Part shown: piece after piece, positions 39,408-51,900 of the stretch
Position numbering within the stretch: the stretch's first letter is position 1
Layout: each line of letters begins with the position of its first letter
NCBI RefSeq assembly: GCF_964355755.1
Contig: NC_092675.1
Span: 18,490,912-18,554,911, forward strand
Length of the DNA: 64,000 nt
Source: Antedon mediterranea
Lineage: Eukaryota > Echinodermata > Crinoidea > Comatulida > Antedonidae
Reading direction: 5' to 3'
The notes under the pieces: generated by a model
Seen by the model: only the letters and a program-made list of their open reading frames with translations
The model's database searches: none
Told to the model about the DNA's origin: nothing
Program-made: the position numbers and the translations under genes

Positions 39408-40386
39408 CCATTCATCACAAATCAATACATTTGTAAAAACGTATATTAAATGTATCAAAATAGTATTTTTTTAAAGAAAATCGGCCTGTCTTCAACATTA
39501 TGATGCTGTACTCGAACTGTTCAATCGGTTTTCAGCTATTAAAAACAATTATCGTAGGAGGAGGTAGGAAAATGCGAAGCCTCCTCCCATTTTTTTGGCG
39601 GGTATTTTTCAAGATGGACATCCATTAGACAGTGTATAGCACGATCGGAAAACACCCCTATTTGGGGCAAATTGTTGAACCTAAATTCGTTTTAATCGTC
39701 AATAACTAATTATCTAACTTAATTTAATTAGTAAACAGGGTTACATCAGGTGGTTAAAATCAGTACCGAAAGTACGAACCAACTTTACATACCATCGAGT
39801 AAAAATTCTAGAAGTAAGGCGCGATTTACCGAATTTTGCCCTTACGTAAATTTATATATAGATGGTGGGTGCCACACATTACTGTACAACGTATCGACAT
39901 TAAATGTATACTGTTTAAAACTACGCATAAGTAACACAAACCAACGATAAACTGTTTCGCTAAAATAGCATAGAAAACAGTTTCTCGATATAGGCCGAAT
40001 AAAAATATGCCAATTGATTGGACAAGATATGAAATTCTTAAAATGAATGACATTCTTTAAATATCACAATTAGTACATTGCCTAATTAGTAATTGTATGT
40101 TACATTACCGTGATATAATTTCTTTTCTTCAAAAATATAATAACTAAAGTCACGTACAAACATTCATGTTTTTCGTTCCGCCAATAATGCTAAATTTAAT
40201 AAGTAATCAAAATTCGGAATTGAGTTTTCGAGTATTTCGTATGTTAGACTGTAACATTCTTTTTTTGGCTTTCCAATGTATGTATCTCCTTTGAGATAAA
40301 GTAATTGTTTCCCACTCGTTATAGGAAAAAAAAACATGCCTACAGTATTAATTGTTTAATGATTCTGTTTTAGAGTTTTACAGCAC

Positions 40387-40465
40387 CACCCGATTATGCA
40401 GCTCTATCTAACTGACTTCCAATATTCAGTTAGATATTATCTAATGAAAGCTGCAGAACTGGGTG
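40387..40465. repeat. Branched inverted repeat
   Basis: Three nested pairings are visible: CACCC with GGGTG (40387-40391 / 40461-40465), GCAGCT with AGCTGC (40398-40403 / 40449-40454) and ATCTAACTGA with TCAGTTAGAT (40406-40415 / 40426-40435). A 13-base bulge on the right arm argues against a canonical pre-miRNA. Confidence 0.5.
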
Positions 40466-40666
40466 ACGATCCAAATTTATAGTTACCCTTATTTTTAACA
40501 AAACTAATGCGCATGCTTGTTTGTCAAAAGTGTGCAGAGTGTTCATAGACATAAAGTATAGCAAATCTATAACAATAACTTTATCGATAATGTTCATGTA
40601 TTCAATATAACGTCGTCCAAAATGACACTTTTTGGGCTATATTGAAAAAAATATTCACATTTTCAG

Positions 40667-40674
40667 TGACGTCA
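40667..40674. promoter_or_regulatory. Perfect CRE octamer nearest upstream of VAChT
   Basis: TGACGTCA is the full palindromic CREB/ATF site. This copy lies 2.8 kb upstream of the VAChT ATG. Others are at 16471, 17243, 26324, 35923, 37267 and 50173. Function is not shown by the sequence. Confidence 0.3.
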
Positions 40675-41530
40675 CATAATAAAAGTTGACATGACCTGCA
40701 ATTGAACACAGTGTTACAATTGATGTTTTTATTTTTATTAGATCGAAAAAATACTTTATTACGCATGAATTTGCAATTAGTAGTAAATTATTATACGGTG
40801 ATTTTGATTGCTTTTTTAAATCGTAATATTTAAAACAAATGAAATACAGGCCTGCTTTATATTTTGAATCTGTTCAGATTTAAAGAAAGTAGTCGAAACA
40901 CAGATTGTTACTATGCTCTACTAGGTGCATTATAAATAAATAAAAATAGAGGACAATTTAAAATGTATGACAAGTTCTCTTTGTAGAGCGTTAAGTTTAT
41001 GTCAAATTCCTCAAGTGTGATAGGCATGTAATGTAGTGGGTATTTTTCAAATAACTTTGAACTGTACGAACTATATAAAAAATGGAATGTGTGAAAAGAA
41101 TGTTTTTTTAAAGAACAGGATTTGACACAAAATGTAAGGAAAGATTATTGAGAAGATATTATGGAACGCCATTGAAGACAAATTCTATTCATTTTAGAGT
41201 ATTGGAAGCTGTTATATGTACAATTTCTAACTATATTGTTTAACAGCAACAAAAAAGCCTATTAACGTACTGATTATGTTTTATAGCATGTTCACTTATA
41301 CATCATGTACCATATATGGAATATTGATTAATGCGTTATACTTGACTGAACTCTAACAAAATTACAAGCTCGAGCATCCATCAAAACATTCAGATTTTAC
41401 TAACGTTTTTATCGTTTTCAAACTAAACCCATGTAAAATGTTATCAAGAAAGCAGTTGATTCACTTGCCATATTTCATGTGCTTTATGAGAATGGCGTAT
41501 AAAAGTTAGTGACATTTCGCAACTGTTTTG

Positions 41531-41584
<54 letters not shown>

Positions 41585-42719
41585 CTGGTTTTAACTATGC
41601 CTATACAATCATCTTTATTTCAATCAATGACTAAGTTGTAAAATAATTATACGTCTGCTCTTTATAACGGAGACGTTAATTTATATTTTAAAAACAAATC
41701 TACGCATGCGTTGAAACCTAGTATTCGTTATTATCACCATGAACCATATAAATCCTGCAAATCATCACTTTATAAAGTTTTTCCTCCATGCGTGTATTTC
41801 ACTACATCAACTTCTGGCGAATAAAAAGTAAAAGATGGCCATGTGCACTTAGCTATTGGTTCTTGATAACAGTGTCGGTTGAATTGTAAAAAACATAAAG
41901 TATTGATGTTATTGAAATAAGTCAACTTAATCGCAAAATGAATGTATAGTTCATGTTTTTTTCGTCAAGTGAATCATAGATAAAATACTATGTAATCAAC
42001 TGGGCGAAAAATTAAGCTTCGGAGACGAGAGACTGGAATTAACCGATTCAAGGAGATTACACTGGATTTAAGTAAAGGTAACTTAAGGTGGAAAATTGCT
42101 GTCATTAAGACGCATCAATGCTGCTTATATTCAAAATTCGTGATTATAAGGTTTAAAGAATTCTGTCATATAAGAGAGTGAATTGAAATTTCACCAATGT
42201 GTACTTTACGGATTGGCCTCGTTGTCTATAAAATCACTATCTGTTTTTCTTTTCATAATCAATCACGGTCCAATGTAGGCCTATAACGGCTTTATTTATA
42301 AATGCATCTACCTACTTTTGTAAGTTTTAAATTACTCTTGATAGATTCTTAATTTTGTAAGAATAATTCGTTTGAGCTGGCTTTTGATGAGTCAAAAAGA
42401 GTAAATTGCCTGATGTACAATAAATAAAAGTGGTTGTACACAACTGATGATGCTCATAAGACTCAGGACGCCATTTCATTACCAATGTAAACGATTTTGT
42501 GGATGAATCAAGTTGTTGCCATGGACAGTTGAAGTTGGATTGGACAAAGTATTAGGTCAATCAAAGGAAGAAACGAGTTTTTAAGTTTGCTTACGTCATT
42601 CCAACGAAATCAAGTTTCAAAACATTTGATGCAGCTGTTATGTGGAAATAAAATAAATGTCTGATTCATATTCAGAGAAGTAAACTTCAAGTGATTTGAC
42701 GCAATGTTACCTTAAGTTC

Positions 42720-42889
42720 GAGATCTCGGTTTAGTTTCATCATGGAGTCGCTTAGAGACATTTCATGCGGTGCGCCACGCAATTAGATAGCTGTTGAGTC
42801 TAGCAGCAATAGTTCTACGTATGTTCATATTTTTATGAGTGTGCGCAGAATGACTTCTCGACTCGATAGATACATAGTGAAAAAGAAAG
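42720..42889 (+). other. Candidate 5'-UTR exon of VAChT
   Basis: A less AT-rich stretch with several CpGs ends AAAGAAAG before GTAATT at 42890. Joining it to the acceptor at 43386 would give a 497-bp 5' intron. The left limit is arbitrary and no TATA box was found. Transcript reads would decide. Confidence 0.25.
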
Positions 42890-43386
42890 GTAATTAGAAC
42901 ACTACACTGAAACCAAAACGGACGGCTTCTTTACACTTTATGAAATACATTATTGCTAATTAAATTGTTTTTTTTAAAACACAGATTGATTTAATGCTAG
43001 TTTATGTTCCAAATTAAAACAAGTTCACACATTATTGTTTCAAATATTATTAAAATATTTTGTGGTAGTTTTTTAAATGTTTTAGGTGGTGATAAATCAT
43101 ATAAACAAAATCTATTGTCTATTTTAGTAAGTCTATTTTGATAGAAATTACTTATCATATATAGGTAATATTGTTATGTTCTTACATTTTGCGTCAGGAA
43201 AATACATCTGCTTTTTAATTTGTCCAACCTGACGTGAAATGTACTAAATACTTTACCGCTTTTCCTCAGGTGGAGATCACTTTACTATTAATATGTTGTA
43301 TTGTAATGGATATTTCACGTCTGCAAACTAAAATCTATAAAATTGCTAATACAAATTAAGTAATTTTTATTTTTGTTACCTTTCAG

Positions 43387-43434
43387 AGGTGAAATATCCA
43401 TCAGCAATACTCGACCCAATTTGTTAAGAACAAG
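43387..43434 (+). other. VAChT 5' UTR adjacent to the ATG, with splice acceptor
   Basis: TTTTTGTTACCTTTCAG ends at 43386, a strong polypyrimidine acceptor 48 bases before the start codon. A spliced non-coding leader fits the VAChT family, whose 5' exons are often shared with ChAT. Confidence 0.6.
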
Positions 43435-45006
43435 ATGGCGTCTTTACACGAAGTAGGTTCGGGCATTGGAGACCGGATTACAGCATTCATAGAACGTCTC
43501 CGTGAACAAGAAAATCAACGACGTATTATTCTTGCAATCGTATGTGTTGCGCTGCTACTGGACAGTATGCTTTATGTGGTTATTGTTCCGATTATTCCGG
43601 ACTATTTGCGAAGTGAGTGGGACGGTAAAGGATCAGACGATTATGGAGATTCCAACAACACCGATGATAAAAGCGGTGCTAAAATTGGATTCTTATTTGC
43701 ATCAAAAGCGATTATTCAATTGATTGTTAACCCATTTGCTGGAACTCTGATTGACAGAGTTGGATACGATATTCCAATGATCATAGGGCTCATAGTCATG
43801 TTTCTGGCAACTTTGGTTTATGCATTTGGAAAAACTTACGGCATTTTGTTTTTTGCTCGAAGCCTCCAAGGAATTGGCTCAGCATTTGCATATTCTTCTG
43901 GATTAGCTATGATTGCTGACCGATACCAAAGAGAAGAAGAGCGTAGTAAGGCAATGGGAATTGCATTAGCCTTCATGTCTTTTGGGTACCTTGTTGCTCC
44001 GCCATTTGGGGGTATATTCTATGAATTTACGGGTAAAAAAGTACCGTTCATTATTCTAGCGTTTGTTGCCCTCTTTAACGCAACGTTATTGTTAACCGTC
44101 ACAAATCCGTCTGCTACAAACCGTCATTGGACAAAAGAGAAAGGAACACCGATTTATAAACTAATTTTAGATCCTTACATTCTTGTAGCAGCGGGAGCGC
44201 TTACCATGAGTTACGTACCTTTAGCTTCACTTGAACCAACCATAGCACTTTGGATGGAAGATACGATGCACGCATCAAGTTGGCAAAGTGGAATAATATG
44301 GTTGCCTGCTTTTATACCCCACGTTATTGGTGTGGTAATTATTGTAAAGTTAACTCAAAAGCGACCAGAGTACCAGTGGCTGTACGCTGCAACGGGGCTG
44401 GTTGTAATTGGCATATTTGTCGTGATAGTACCCTTCTGCAAGACGGTTGGTGTGCTAATTATTCCACTTTGTGGAATATGTTTCGGTATTGCGTTAGTCG
44501 ACACGGCAGTACTGCCAACTCTCGCGTTTCTTGTTGACGTTCGTCACGTTTCTGTTTACGGCAGCGTTTATGCGTTGGCCGATATATCCTATTGTATTGC
44601 ATATTTTCTTGGGCCTATTTTGGCTGGACAGATAGCTGCAGGAGCAGGGTTTCTTACAATGAATATATGCTTAGCTCTGGCAAGTTTTATTTATGCTCCA
44701 GTTTTATTTTCACTTCGCAAGGTTCATTATATGACACCGGTACACCAAGAAGTTACGGTACTACTAAGCGATGATCCCCTAGGAAACCAATATCGGGCTA
44801 CTGATTCAGAATATGGTAATAACATAACTAACCAAACACAAGATACTGCGTATGCTCCACAACCCAATGGCTACTACCCTCCTAATAAACAGAATGGTAA
44901 CACAGTTGCCGGACAAGCAGAACAAGCTCCAACACGAATAGAAAACGAGAACTTTCATCACAGGCGAATCTCACGAAGCGAAGGCAATGGATCTGATCAC
45001 GAATAG
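43435..45006 (+). CDS. SLC18A3: Vesicular acetylcholine transporter (VAChT, SLC18A3 / unc-17), intronless
   Basis: This SLC18 major-facilitator antiporter exchanges luminal protons for cytosolic acetylcholine to load synaptic vesicles in cholinergic neurons. The protein has 523 residues, near the usual family length, with twelve membrane segments expected. Diagnostic stretches are LLLDSMLYVVIVPIIPDY in TM1 (D43), IGFLFASKAIIQL in TM2 (K91), RSLQGIGSAFA, ALAFMSFGYLVAPPFGG, GIIWLPAFIPHVIGV (W289), GIALVDTAVLPTLAFLVDV in TM10 (D356, D368) and VYGSVYALADISY (D383). The run from the TM10 aspartate through SVYA-ADISY is almost unchanged in vertebrate VAChT and separates it from VMATs. The first luminal loop is short, with one sequon at N74. 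The C-terminal cytosolic tail has a dileucine, L443-L444 in VTVLLSDDP, at the place of the family's endocytosis signal. The single coding exon fits a gene nested in a ChAT intron. The ATG follows directly on a spliced leader and no earlier in-frame ATG lies in that exon. Confidence 0.95.
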   Translation: MASLHEVGSGIGDRITAFIERLREQENQRRIILAIVCVALLLDSMLYVVIVPIIPDYLRSEWDGKGSDDYGDSNNTDDKSGAKIGFLFASKAIIQLIVNPFAGTLIDRVGYDIPMIIGLIVMFLATLVYAFGKTYGILFFARSLQGIGSAFAYSSGLAMIADRYQREEERSKAMGIALAFMSFGYLVAPPFGGIFYEFTGKKVPFIILAFVALFNATLLLTVTNPSATNRHWTKEKGTPIYKLILDPYILVAAGALTMSYVPLASLEPTIALWMEDTMHASSWQSGIIWLPAFIPHVIGVVIIVKLTQKRPEYQWLYAATGLVVIGIFVVIVPFCKTVGVLIIPLCGICFGIALVDTAVLPTLAFLVDVRHVSVYGSVYALADISYCIAYFLGPILAGQIAAGAGFLTMNICLALASFIYAPVLFSLRKVHYMTPVHQEVTVLLSDDPLGNQYRATDSEYGNNITNQTQDTAYAPQPNGYYPPNKQNGNTVAGQAEQAPTRIENENFHHRRISRSEGNGSDHE

Positions 45007-45133
45007 TCAGTTATCTAAGAAGTTTAAGATAGAGATTTAAAAAATAAGATATATATGAAAGATGTTTATTAATATAATTAAATTATTTATTAAGCAATAG
45101 GAAATGTTATCGAATCGGTTCATCATGCTCTTT

Positions 45134-45139
45134 AATAAA
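45134..45139 (+). terminator. Possible proximal polyadenylation signal of VAChT
   Basis: AATAAA lies 128 bases after the stop codon. A second AATAAA at 45425-45430 is an alternative. Which one is used cannot be told from the sequence. Confidence 0.35.
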
Positions 45140-47570
45140 GAGTAAGAATTGTGACTGAGCACGTGGTTAGATGACGACAAGATGAAAGCAAAATCGATAT
45201 TTAAGGTACATAGTACCACGTACATAGAAAAAACGAGGGCTACTTGATCAGATATCAGCTGTTTAATGTTTTATATAGAAGACTTAATGATAGTGCTTTA
45301 AATAGGCACTAGGTCAAAAGATGAATTTACACAAAATCGTAGGTTAACAATAGAATTACTTACGAACTAGTTGTGACTGTGTCTTGAAAAATATTCTTAT
45401 AGAAATATAAATGTACCGTATCGAAATAAATAGATAAATAAAAGACGTCACATTTAAAATCAATCAAACATAAAAAAATATTGTTAAGTTATAGACATGT
45501 ATTTTTGTATTTATTGAAAATTAGTTGATATAATTTGGCACAACCCGTCCATAGGCCCTATATATTTTAATTTGTGTGGTCGACAAGTCTGCTTTATTTT
45601 GTTTACGAAGATGTCTATATTATGTGTAACCAAATGAAAAGATGAAACAAACGTACTAATAACAACATTATCACAACAAATGAATGCAATATAATCAACT
45701 AATGTCATTTGTATGCCACTACATTATCATAATTTTATCTCTCTCTTTAATATTTTTTTTTGTGTTTATTAGTTAAGAACTGAAAGCTGCCGATAGAGTA
45801 ACGAATGATCATCATATAAATGTAAAATACCTTTTAAGAGATATTTGAGTCAAGAGGATATCTCCACGACAACTTAATTCCATTCGGGAAAAACTTCCAT
45901 CACACTCACTGATACTTATACTGTGGGGTTGTAATTGCAAAACTCAGTTTAATGTGATTTCAATTCAAACTTGTCGTATCAAGTACTTAAGTAGTGTTAC
46001 GTCGCGAATAATTATAGCATATGAATCCGACGCACACAGTTACGACCTTTCCAAAGTGATTTCTAATAATTATAAATGTACAACCGTATCAGGTGCAACA
46101 ATAGTGATTTATATTTTGTCAACTCATTAGTAAATGTGGTGTAGATGTTCGATTTTATATCCCATGAGATCGTAAGCCTTTATTTGCTATATTTTTTTCT
46201 TTAGGCTACCACTTAAGTTGTTTTTTCGTGTCTTATCACTACACTAAGGCGATAATGCCTAATCCTTATGGGAGCCCAATACCATTTTGGTATACGCATT
46301 TATATATGTGATGCCTAATTTACTTAGCTATAAGGAAACCTACAGAACGAATATATGCGTAAGACTATGCAAGGAATACATTTAACGCCCATACACGCAG
46401 AAAAAGATAACACTGCGTATATATAACCATTAAACAATATCGTACTAAAAGCTAACGAGTTCTTTACGAGATAATTAACTCATTTGTTAAAACTGAAAAC
46501 AAGACTTGTTCCTGATTTCAGCCTACTTTTTCATCATTTATTTTTAAAATTATAAAAACATCATCTTCTTAATCTTACCTTGTGACATTATGTAGATCCG
46601 ATTGTAATAGTTGTACTTGTACTAATTTCAAAGTCTGTGTGAAATAATAAACTAAATGTTTTTATTTATGAAACAATGTCTAGATATTCTATGACATTCT
46701 CAGTGTATCAGCAATAATATCAATAGTCTTAGCGTCCAGTTACCTCAGTCACTAAAGTTAACTATATTTTTTTTAATCCAAATATGAAATTGCCTATATG
46801 GTATATTTACATTAATTATGTTTCTTTATAGAAGGCACAAGTTTGGGTTTTTGTAAAAGTTTGTTTGTTGTATTTTTGTTGGTTAGGCCTATCATGAGTA
46901 GACGTTGTTGTCAGAATACATTGCCTCAGTCGCATGCCCTCTTCATGATAGCCTTTTGGCACATCAATGATGGTCGGCGCGTGACTATGAATTAAGTTAC
47001 CAAAAAGACTATAGATTGCTATGTCAAACTAGTTAATAGTTTAAAACGTAACTAATTTGAACTAAATACCAAGTTTAGATATCCAATGACGCGTGCAATA
47101 TATCAAATAGATAGTGTGGTGGCTAAGATATATAATAAAAGAAATGTAATTCATTTTATGTGTAATTCTTTACATGAATCACTGCATAAAATGTGCCTTA
47201 TTAGGAGAGAGTGGAACTCAAATGCATGAGAAAAAACCCTCTTACTTTGAATATAAATTTTGTATTCTGCCGGCATGTGAACTGTGAAAGTTAAGGGTGC
47301 GTAACATGCGCACGACTCGGTAGAGTCATGGTTGTTTTTATTTATACTGCGCCTAATGTTCTTTTTCTGTGTTCTGACACATTCAATTGTTGAAAAAGGA
47401 ATTACCAACACTCGTAGTCGATTCTCGGCACTGTAACTTTGTCAAGTCATAAGCAATGTAATACAGTGTTAAATGTATTGCATTTGCTTGGGCTTTGAGT
47501 CTTACCTATCCACAATATGGATGTACCACATGTCTGCCTATGCTACTGGACATATAATGCCACCTGGAGG

Positions 47571-47580
47571 TATATATAAG
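47571..47580 (+). promoter_or_regulatory. TATA-box-like TATATATAAG in a less AT-rich context
   Basis: TATATATAAG follows GCCACCTGGAGG and precedes TGCAGAGAATCGGC. AATAAA lies about 240 bases downstream. Both a cellular promoter and a worn LTR would look like this. No direct repeat confirming an LTR was found. Confidence 0.2.
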
Positions 47581-48749
47581 TGCAGAGAATCGGCTGACAT
47601 GAGCGCTTAATTTTATTATATTATCGTGTATTCCGTTAAAACGTTCTATCTTATGTTACGTTGATTTGTTGGTGTTGTATGTATATTGTACAAAATATAT
47701 TCTACTGATGTCATTGATATGAAGCAAAATGATGTGTATATTAATACTATTTAAGTTGAAATTATATTGTTGAAGATTGAATTAATTGTTGTAATTATAG
47801 ATTGAAAGTCATAATAAAATAAATATCAGTTAAACTAATCTTATGACAAATCTTTTGTTACGTCCCAAACACTAGAATGACAGTGTAAAAGTTCAGTCAC
47901 TCAAAATAAAGAATTAAAACGAGTATTGCCAAATTTTAAAAACCGAATATATGACAATGTTCATGAAATAAAAAAATAGCTAATATAGTATAAAACAAGC
48001 CATGTGACTTTAAAATAGTATGAGGAAGGGGATTTTTTTTTTCGCGTTATATAATAACATACACATCATTAACAAATAATTTCTCCCGAATATTCATCCA
48101 AAATTATAGACACGCATAGTTAAAATTTGTAAATCAGTTACCACTGCTCACACGTCCTTATCATTGGATGAGTAAGTAGATGATTATATACAAACCTTAC
48201 TGACAGCCAATGATAAACTTTCATCTATATGTTTGATTACCCGTCATGCACTATAATGTGTTAATCTAGCGAAACTTAACTTTTGTCTAGAAATCAACGA
48301 GCCCTGGCAATTTTGAGAACGCGATATGGAAAAATTAACGCGTTGTAACGAACACACATTAAACCTGCTTGGTGAATCAACTAAAACACACAAAAACAAA
48401 TGGGTAGAGGTTCTTGCTAATAATTATATATAACGTTATCAGTAGTATTTGGTAATTGTACATCTAAATTAGTTATAAGATATGGAATGTGATTAAACAC
48501 ATTTCGTCACTACTAGAAAAGAATGTAATTTGAAACAATGTTATAACAAACGTATAATTATTCAAATTGAATAAATTAGAAATGATAACTCTTATTTCCT
48601 CAAATATTTCATAGAAATATGAATAAAATAAATAAATATAATGACAACCTTTCCGAAAACTGTTCCTCCTCAATATTTACATTCCTTGTCAGCCAAGCAG
48701 GGCATATACTACAATTGCAATTCTACATTAAACAAGAAATATTTCTTTT

Positions 48750-48930
48750 ACAAATGTTTTTGAATGTGTCATTTTATTGTCACATAATAGTTATTTTACC
48801 TGAAAAAAAATGTAATTTAAAGCAACAAATACTGAAATTGTCTGTCAGACAATGGTTTTGGGGTTTTCTTTTCTCTTTTTATATGTGAATAAATATTTTT
48901 TTTTTGTTACAGAAGTGAATACTCAATTTC
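48750..48930 (+). repeat. Diverged copy of the interior of the TTAA-flanked MITE
   Basis: GTCACATAATAGTTATT, then CTGAAAAAAA, TAATTTAAAGCAA, AAATTGTCTG and AGACAATG, occur in the same order as at about 19115-19210. The terminal inverted repeats are not recognisable here. Confidence 0.6.
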
Positions 48931-51900
48931 TGTCACATTAGTTAATTTTATTTCTAAGGTCAAGTCTGGGGGTCACTTCATCACCCTAGATATTTCAAGT
49001 GTTAAGTATCCTATTACAAACACAAACTTTAATGGACTGTTTTGATAATAATTCAATGAATATCTGACAGTAAATTACAGTCAAAAGCCAGTATTATAGT
49101 CAAATGGGACTCATAAATAAATAAATAAATGGGATTTGTAATTTTAGCATGACATGTCCTAATAGACTCTTTTCCCAGACGTTTTTTGGGTCTAGAAGCT
49201 GGAATCTATAAATTATAGTGGAGTTTCCATTTTCGCAAAACTGTCGTCCTTAGAACTATAACTGCTGCTTGCTTTAGCTTCTGATTGAGTAGTCCTAATG
49301 GGACGTAGCGGGCTAGAGCAGCAGCGTAAGTACAAACATGAAAAATAATGGTTTTCCACATACACCTTTGCTTCTTATGGCGCCCCATCTCTGTGAAGGA
49401 CGTAGGCCTAATGACCAACGGAAAACAAAGAATTACCTGATACAATTTTAACTTATAACTTTTCGATTCTGTCCCCTCTGTGATGTTCCCATCATTATGA
49501 AATTAGATTAAAAACGACCCAGTCGTTAAAGTACGGTATCATGGCATGGCTATAATAGACAGAAGCCGGTATCGCGTCTGCTGACGGCAAGCTTCGTCCC
49601 ACATGGGCTACTGTATTGTTTGCAATTTGTTTTTACTTTTTATATGGGATATTTGTGCAGAGTGCAGTCAATGAATACATTTTAAATCAATTAGCGACTT
49701 AGTTTCAATGAAACGGGTGTATTCTTATTTCATGCAATTAATGTGGTTTGTTTAAACTAAAATATTGGTAGGCCAAATCCGATAGGAGGTGTTAAGTATA
49801 ATGTTTGCCTAACAATTATGTGCTATTATTATATGTCATATTATTTTATGATTAATAACAGTAACGTATGCATCTGTAATCAATTCAAGCAAGTGTATAC
49901 TCATGTATGTTTATTTTAATGTGCTAATCACATGACATGATGAGTGGTTGGCGGAGTTGTAGTAGTAATTCAGACTCCAAATGTCGTGATTTTTGGGAAT
50001 AATCTAGCTGTATAACCATACCCAGTTTACTTTACTAAGATACCATAACGAGGTTTTTTTATTGCCGAAATGTATTAGTTATTGATTTATTTATTAGCAA
50101 AAATATATTTATAATAATACTAATAATTATAACCTAGGCTATTTACCATTATAACCAATGAAATGTCAGCAGTGACGTCACATTTTTTGCCTACATTGTG
50201 TTTGGGTAATTGATAAGGCATTTATTAAATGTTTCATTTTATTAATTTTCGTTCTAATTTTCGAGTGCCTCCAGACATATTAATTCACTAACGGTTCTTG
50301 AAAAATAACCAATGCAACATAACTCGTATTTTTTATTCAATAACCTGACTTCTTAGGTGGCTTTCAAAATACTAAAGGTGAATTGAAAAGATCATTCCAT
50401 TATTCTTTGATACTGTTTCTTCAATACAGTATAATACACACAATTCTAGATATTTTCGCATATATGGTGGGAAGGTGTAGGAGCCTAAAAAGAAAATATT
50501 TATAAATAATAATAACACAACAAATAAACTAGATAATAATAATATTATGCTAATAAAACTATTAAAATATTTTCAAGTTAAGACGTGTCTAATTTAGATT
50601 AAACCAATAATCAATTAATATACGATATATTAAGTACAGTTACAATCGCTTCTTTGTGATAAACCACCATCAAGAGGACACCCCTATTAAGGGTTCTTTA
50701 AGGGGCAATATAAGTACTACATAACATATTCAGAAAACACCATTAGAGCCAGGCTTTATAATAATATTCAATTTTTGTATATCGTGACAAATATTAATGA
50801 AGTTATGTAACAAGTTCGTCAACAAAACAATCATAGATGGATATGTTTATTTTATCTTAGCATTAGTTGATTTTTAAAAGTTAATTTATATCAAGAGCTA
50901 CTCACCCAGAAGTATATATTGGTATATTTAAAGTACTAATTTGAAGTAGAAGTCTAGACAGTGAATATTAATTGTGATATTACATAATTAAAGTCACTTC
51001 TTAGTTAATATCATTATTAAAGTCCACACTCCACTACTACAAGTAGATTATAATAGTAATTTTCTTTATGACTTCTTGTAGGGCCATACATTTATATCGA
51101 AATGTTTAGTAAAAATATAGAATAAACCATTTTAAAACAGAAATGGCACTTAAATGAATTCATAGTAGTAACTTATCAGATTCCAAGAAGCATTGCATAA
51201 TCAATTTCATGAATTCATTATTTAGTGCGGAACTATTATTCACATTGCATGCCACTATTCGACTTTATAGTGCTAGTTATACGTACAGTTAATACACTGC
51301 ATTATGAAACTGATATAGAAATATTAAGTACATTTTTCATACGATATCCCTTGCCATATTTCTAGTTGTAAGGGATAGCAATTGCGTTTTGCAGTAATGT
51401 TATAAAGTGTTCTATAAGGCTGTATCGATTAGACTTCGACCGGTGTACATTAATCTCTTTTACGACTCAGCGGTATAGGAGCACTTTTTCCCCAGGAGTG
51501 CTTGAATGATTCCGACGATCGAACAGCCGCTAAGTGCTCCACTTCCTAACATTTTCTTTTAGACACATTTGTAGCTATAATGTTCATGCTGTTCTTGATA
51601 AAAACTGTCTGTAGGTATGTGTATATTGACACATTTGATTAGCCACTAGAAATGTGAATGTTGAGTGAGTGATCCAAATAAAGAATTATAAAAATGATTA
51701 ATCGATTCAGGACTCCTCGGTATTGGCATTTTAATTTATCGGGGTGTGGGTAAAATTGATTATATATTGGAAAATAGATTTATAGATCGACAAATTGATT
51801 TATTGAGAAACAATAATTGAGGTAAGATCCACTAAAAATTGCAAAATAAAATTACAATAATATTATTTTAACTGAAAGCGAGTTAATCGTAAGAAAATAT

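Larger units (their letters stand above)
39408..42719. other. Non-coding stretch upstream of VAChT
   Basis: It holds a GC-richer hairpin (39557-39564 GGAGGAGG, 39580-39587 CCTCCTCC), a branched inverted repeat at 40387-40465, a (TA)n microsatellite at about 41530-41581 and a TGACGTCA octamer at 40667-40674. No coding exon was recognised. Confidence 0.5.

Noticed and set aside
40380-40400. Half of an RE1/NRSE silencer motif (ACAGCACCAC)
   Set aside because: The right half of the bipartite site (GGACAG-like) is missing.
43502-44774. Several open frames overlapping VAChT in another reading frame
   Set aside because: Shadows of the VAChT coding sequence.
47446-47890. Possible solo LTR around the TATA-like box and AATAAA
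   Set aside because: No matching TG...CA borders with a convincing target duplication could be found; only the TATA-like site is kept, at low confidence.
50002-50030. Partial resemblance to mature miR-9 (ATCTAGCTGTAT)
   Set aside because: Only about 12 bases match, the 5' seed part is absent and no star arm or hairpin follows.
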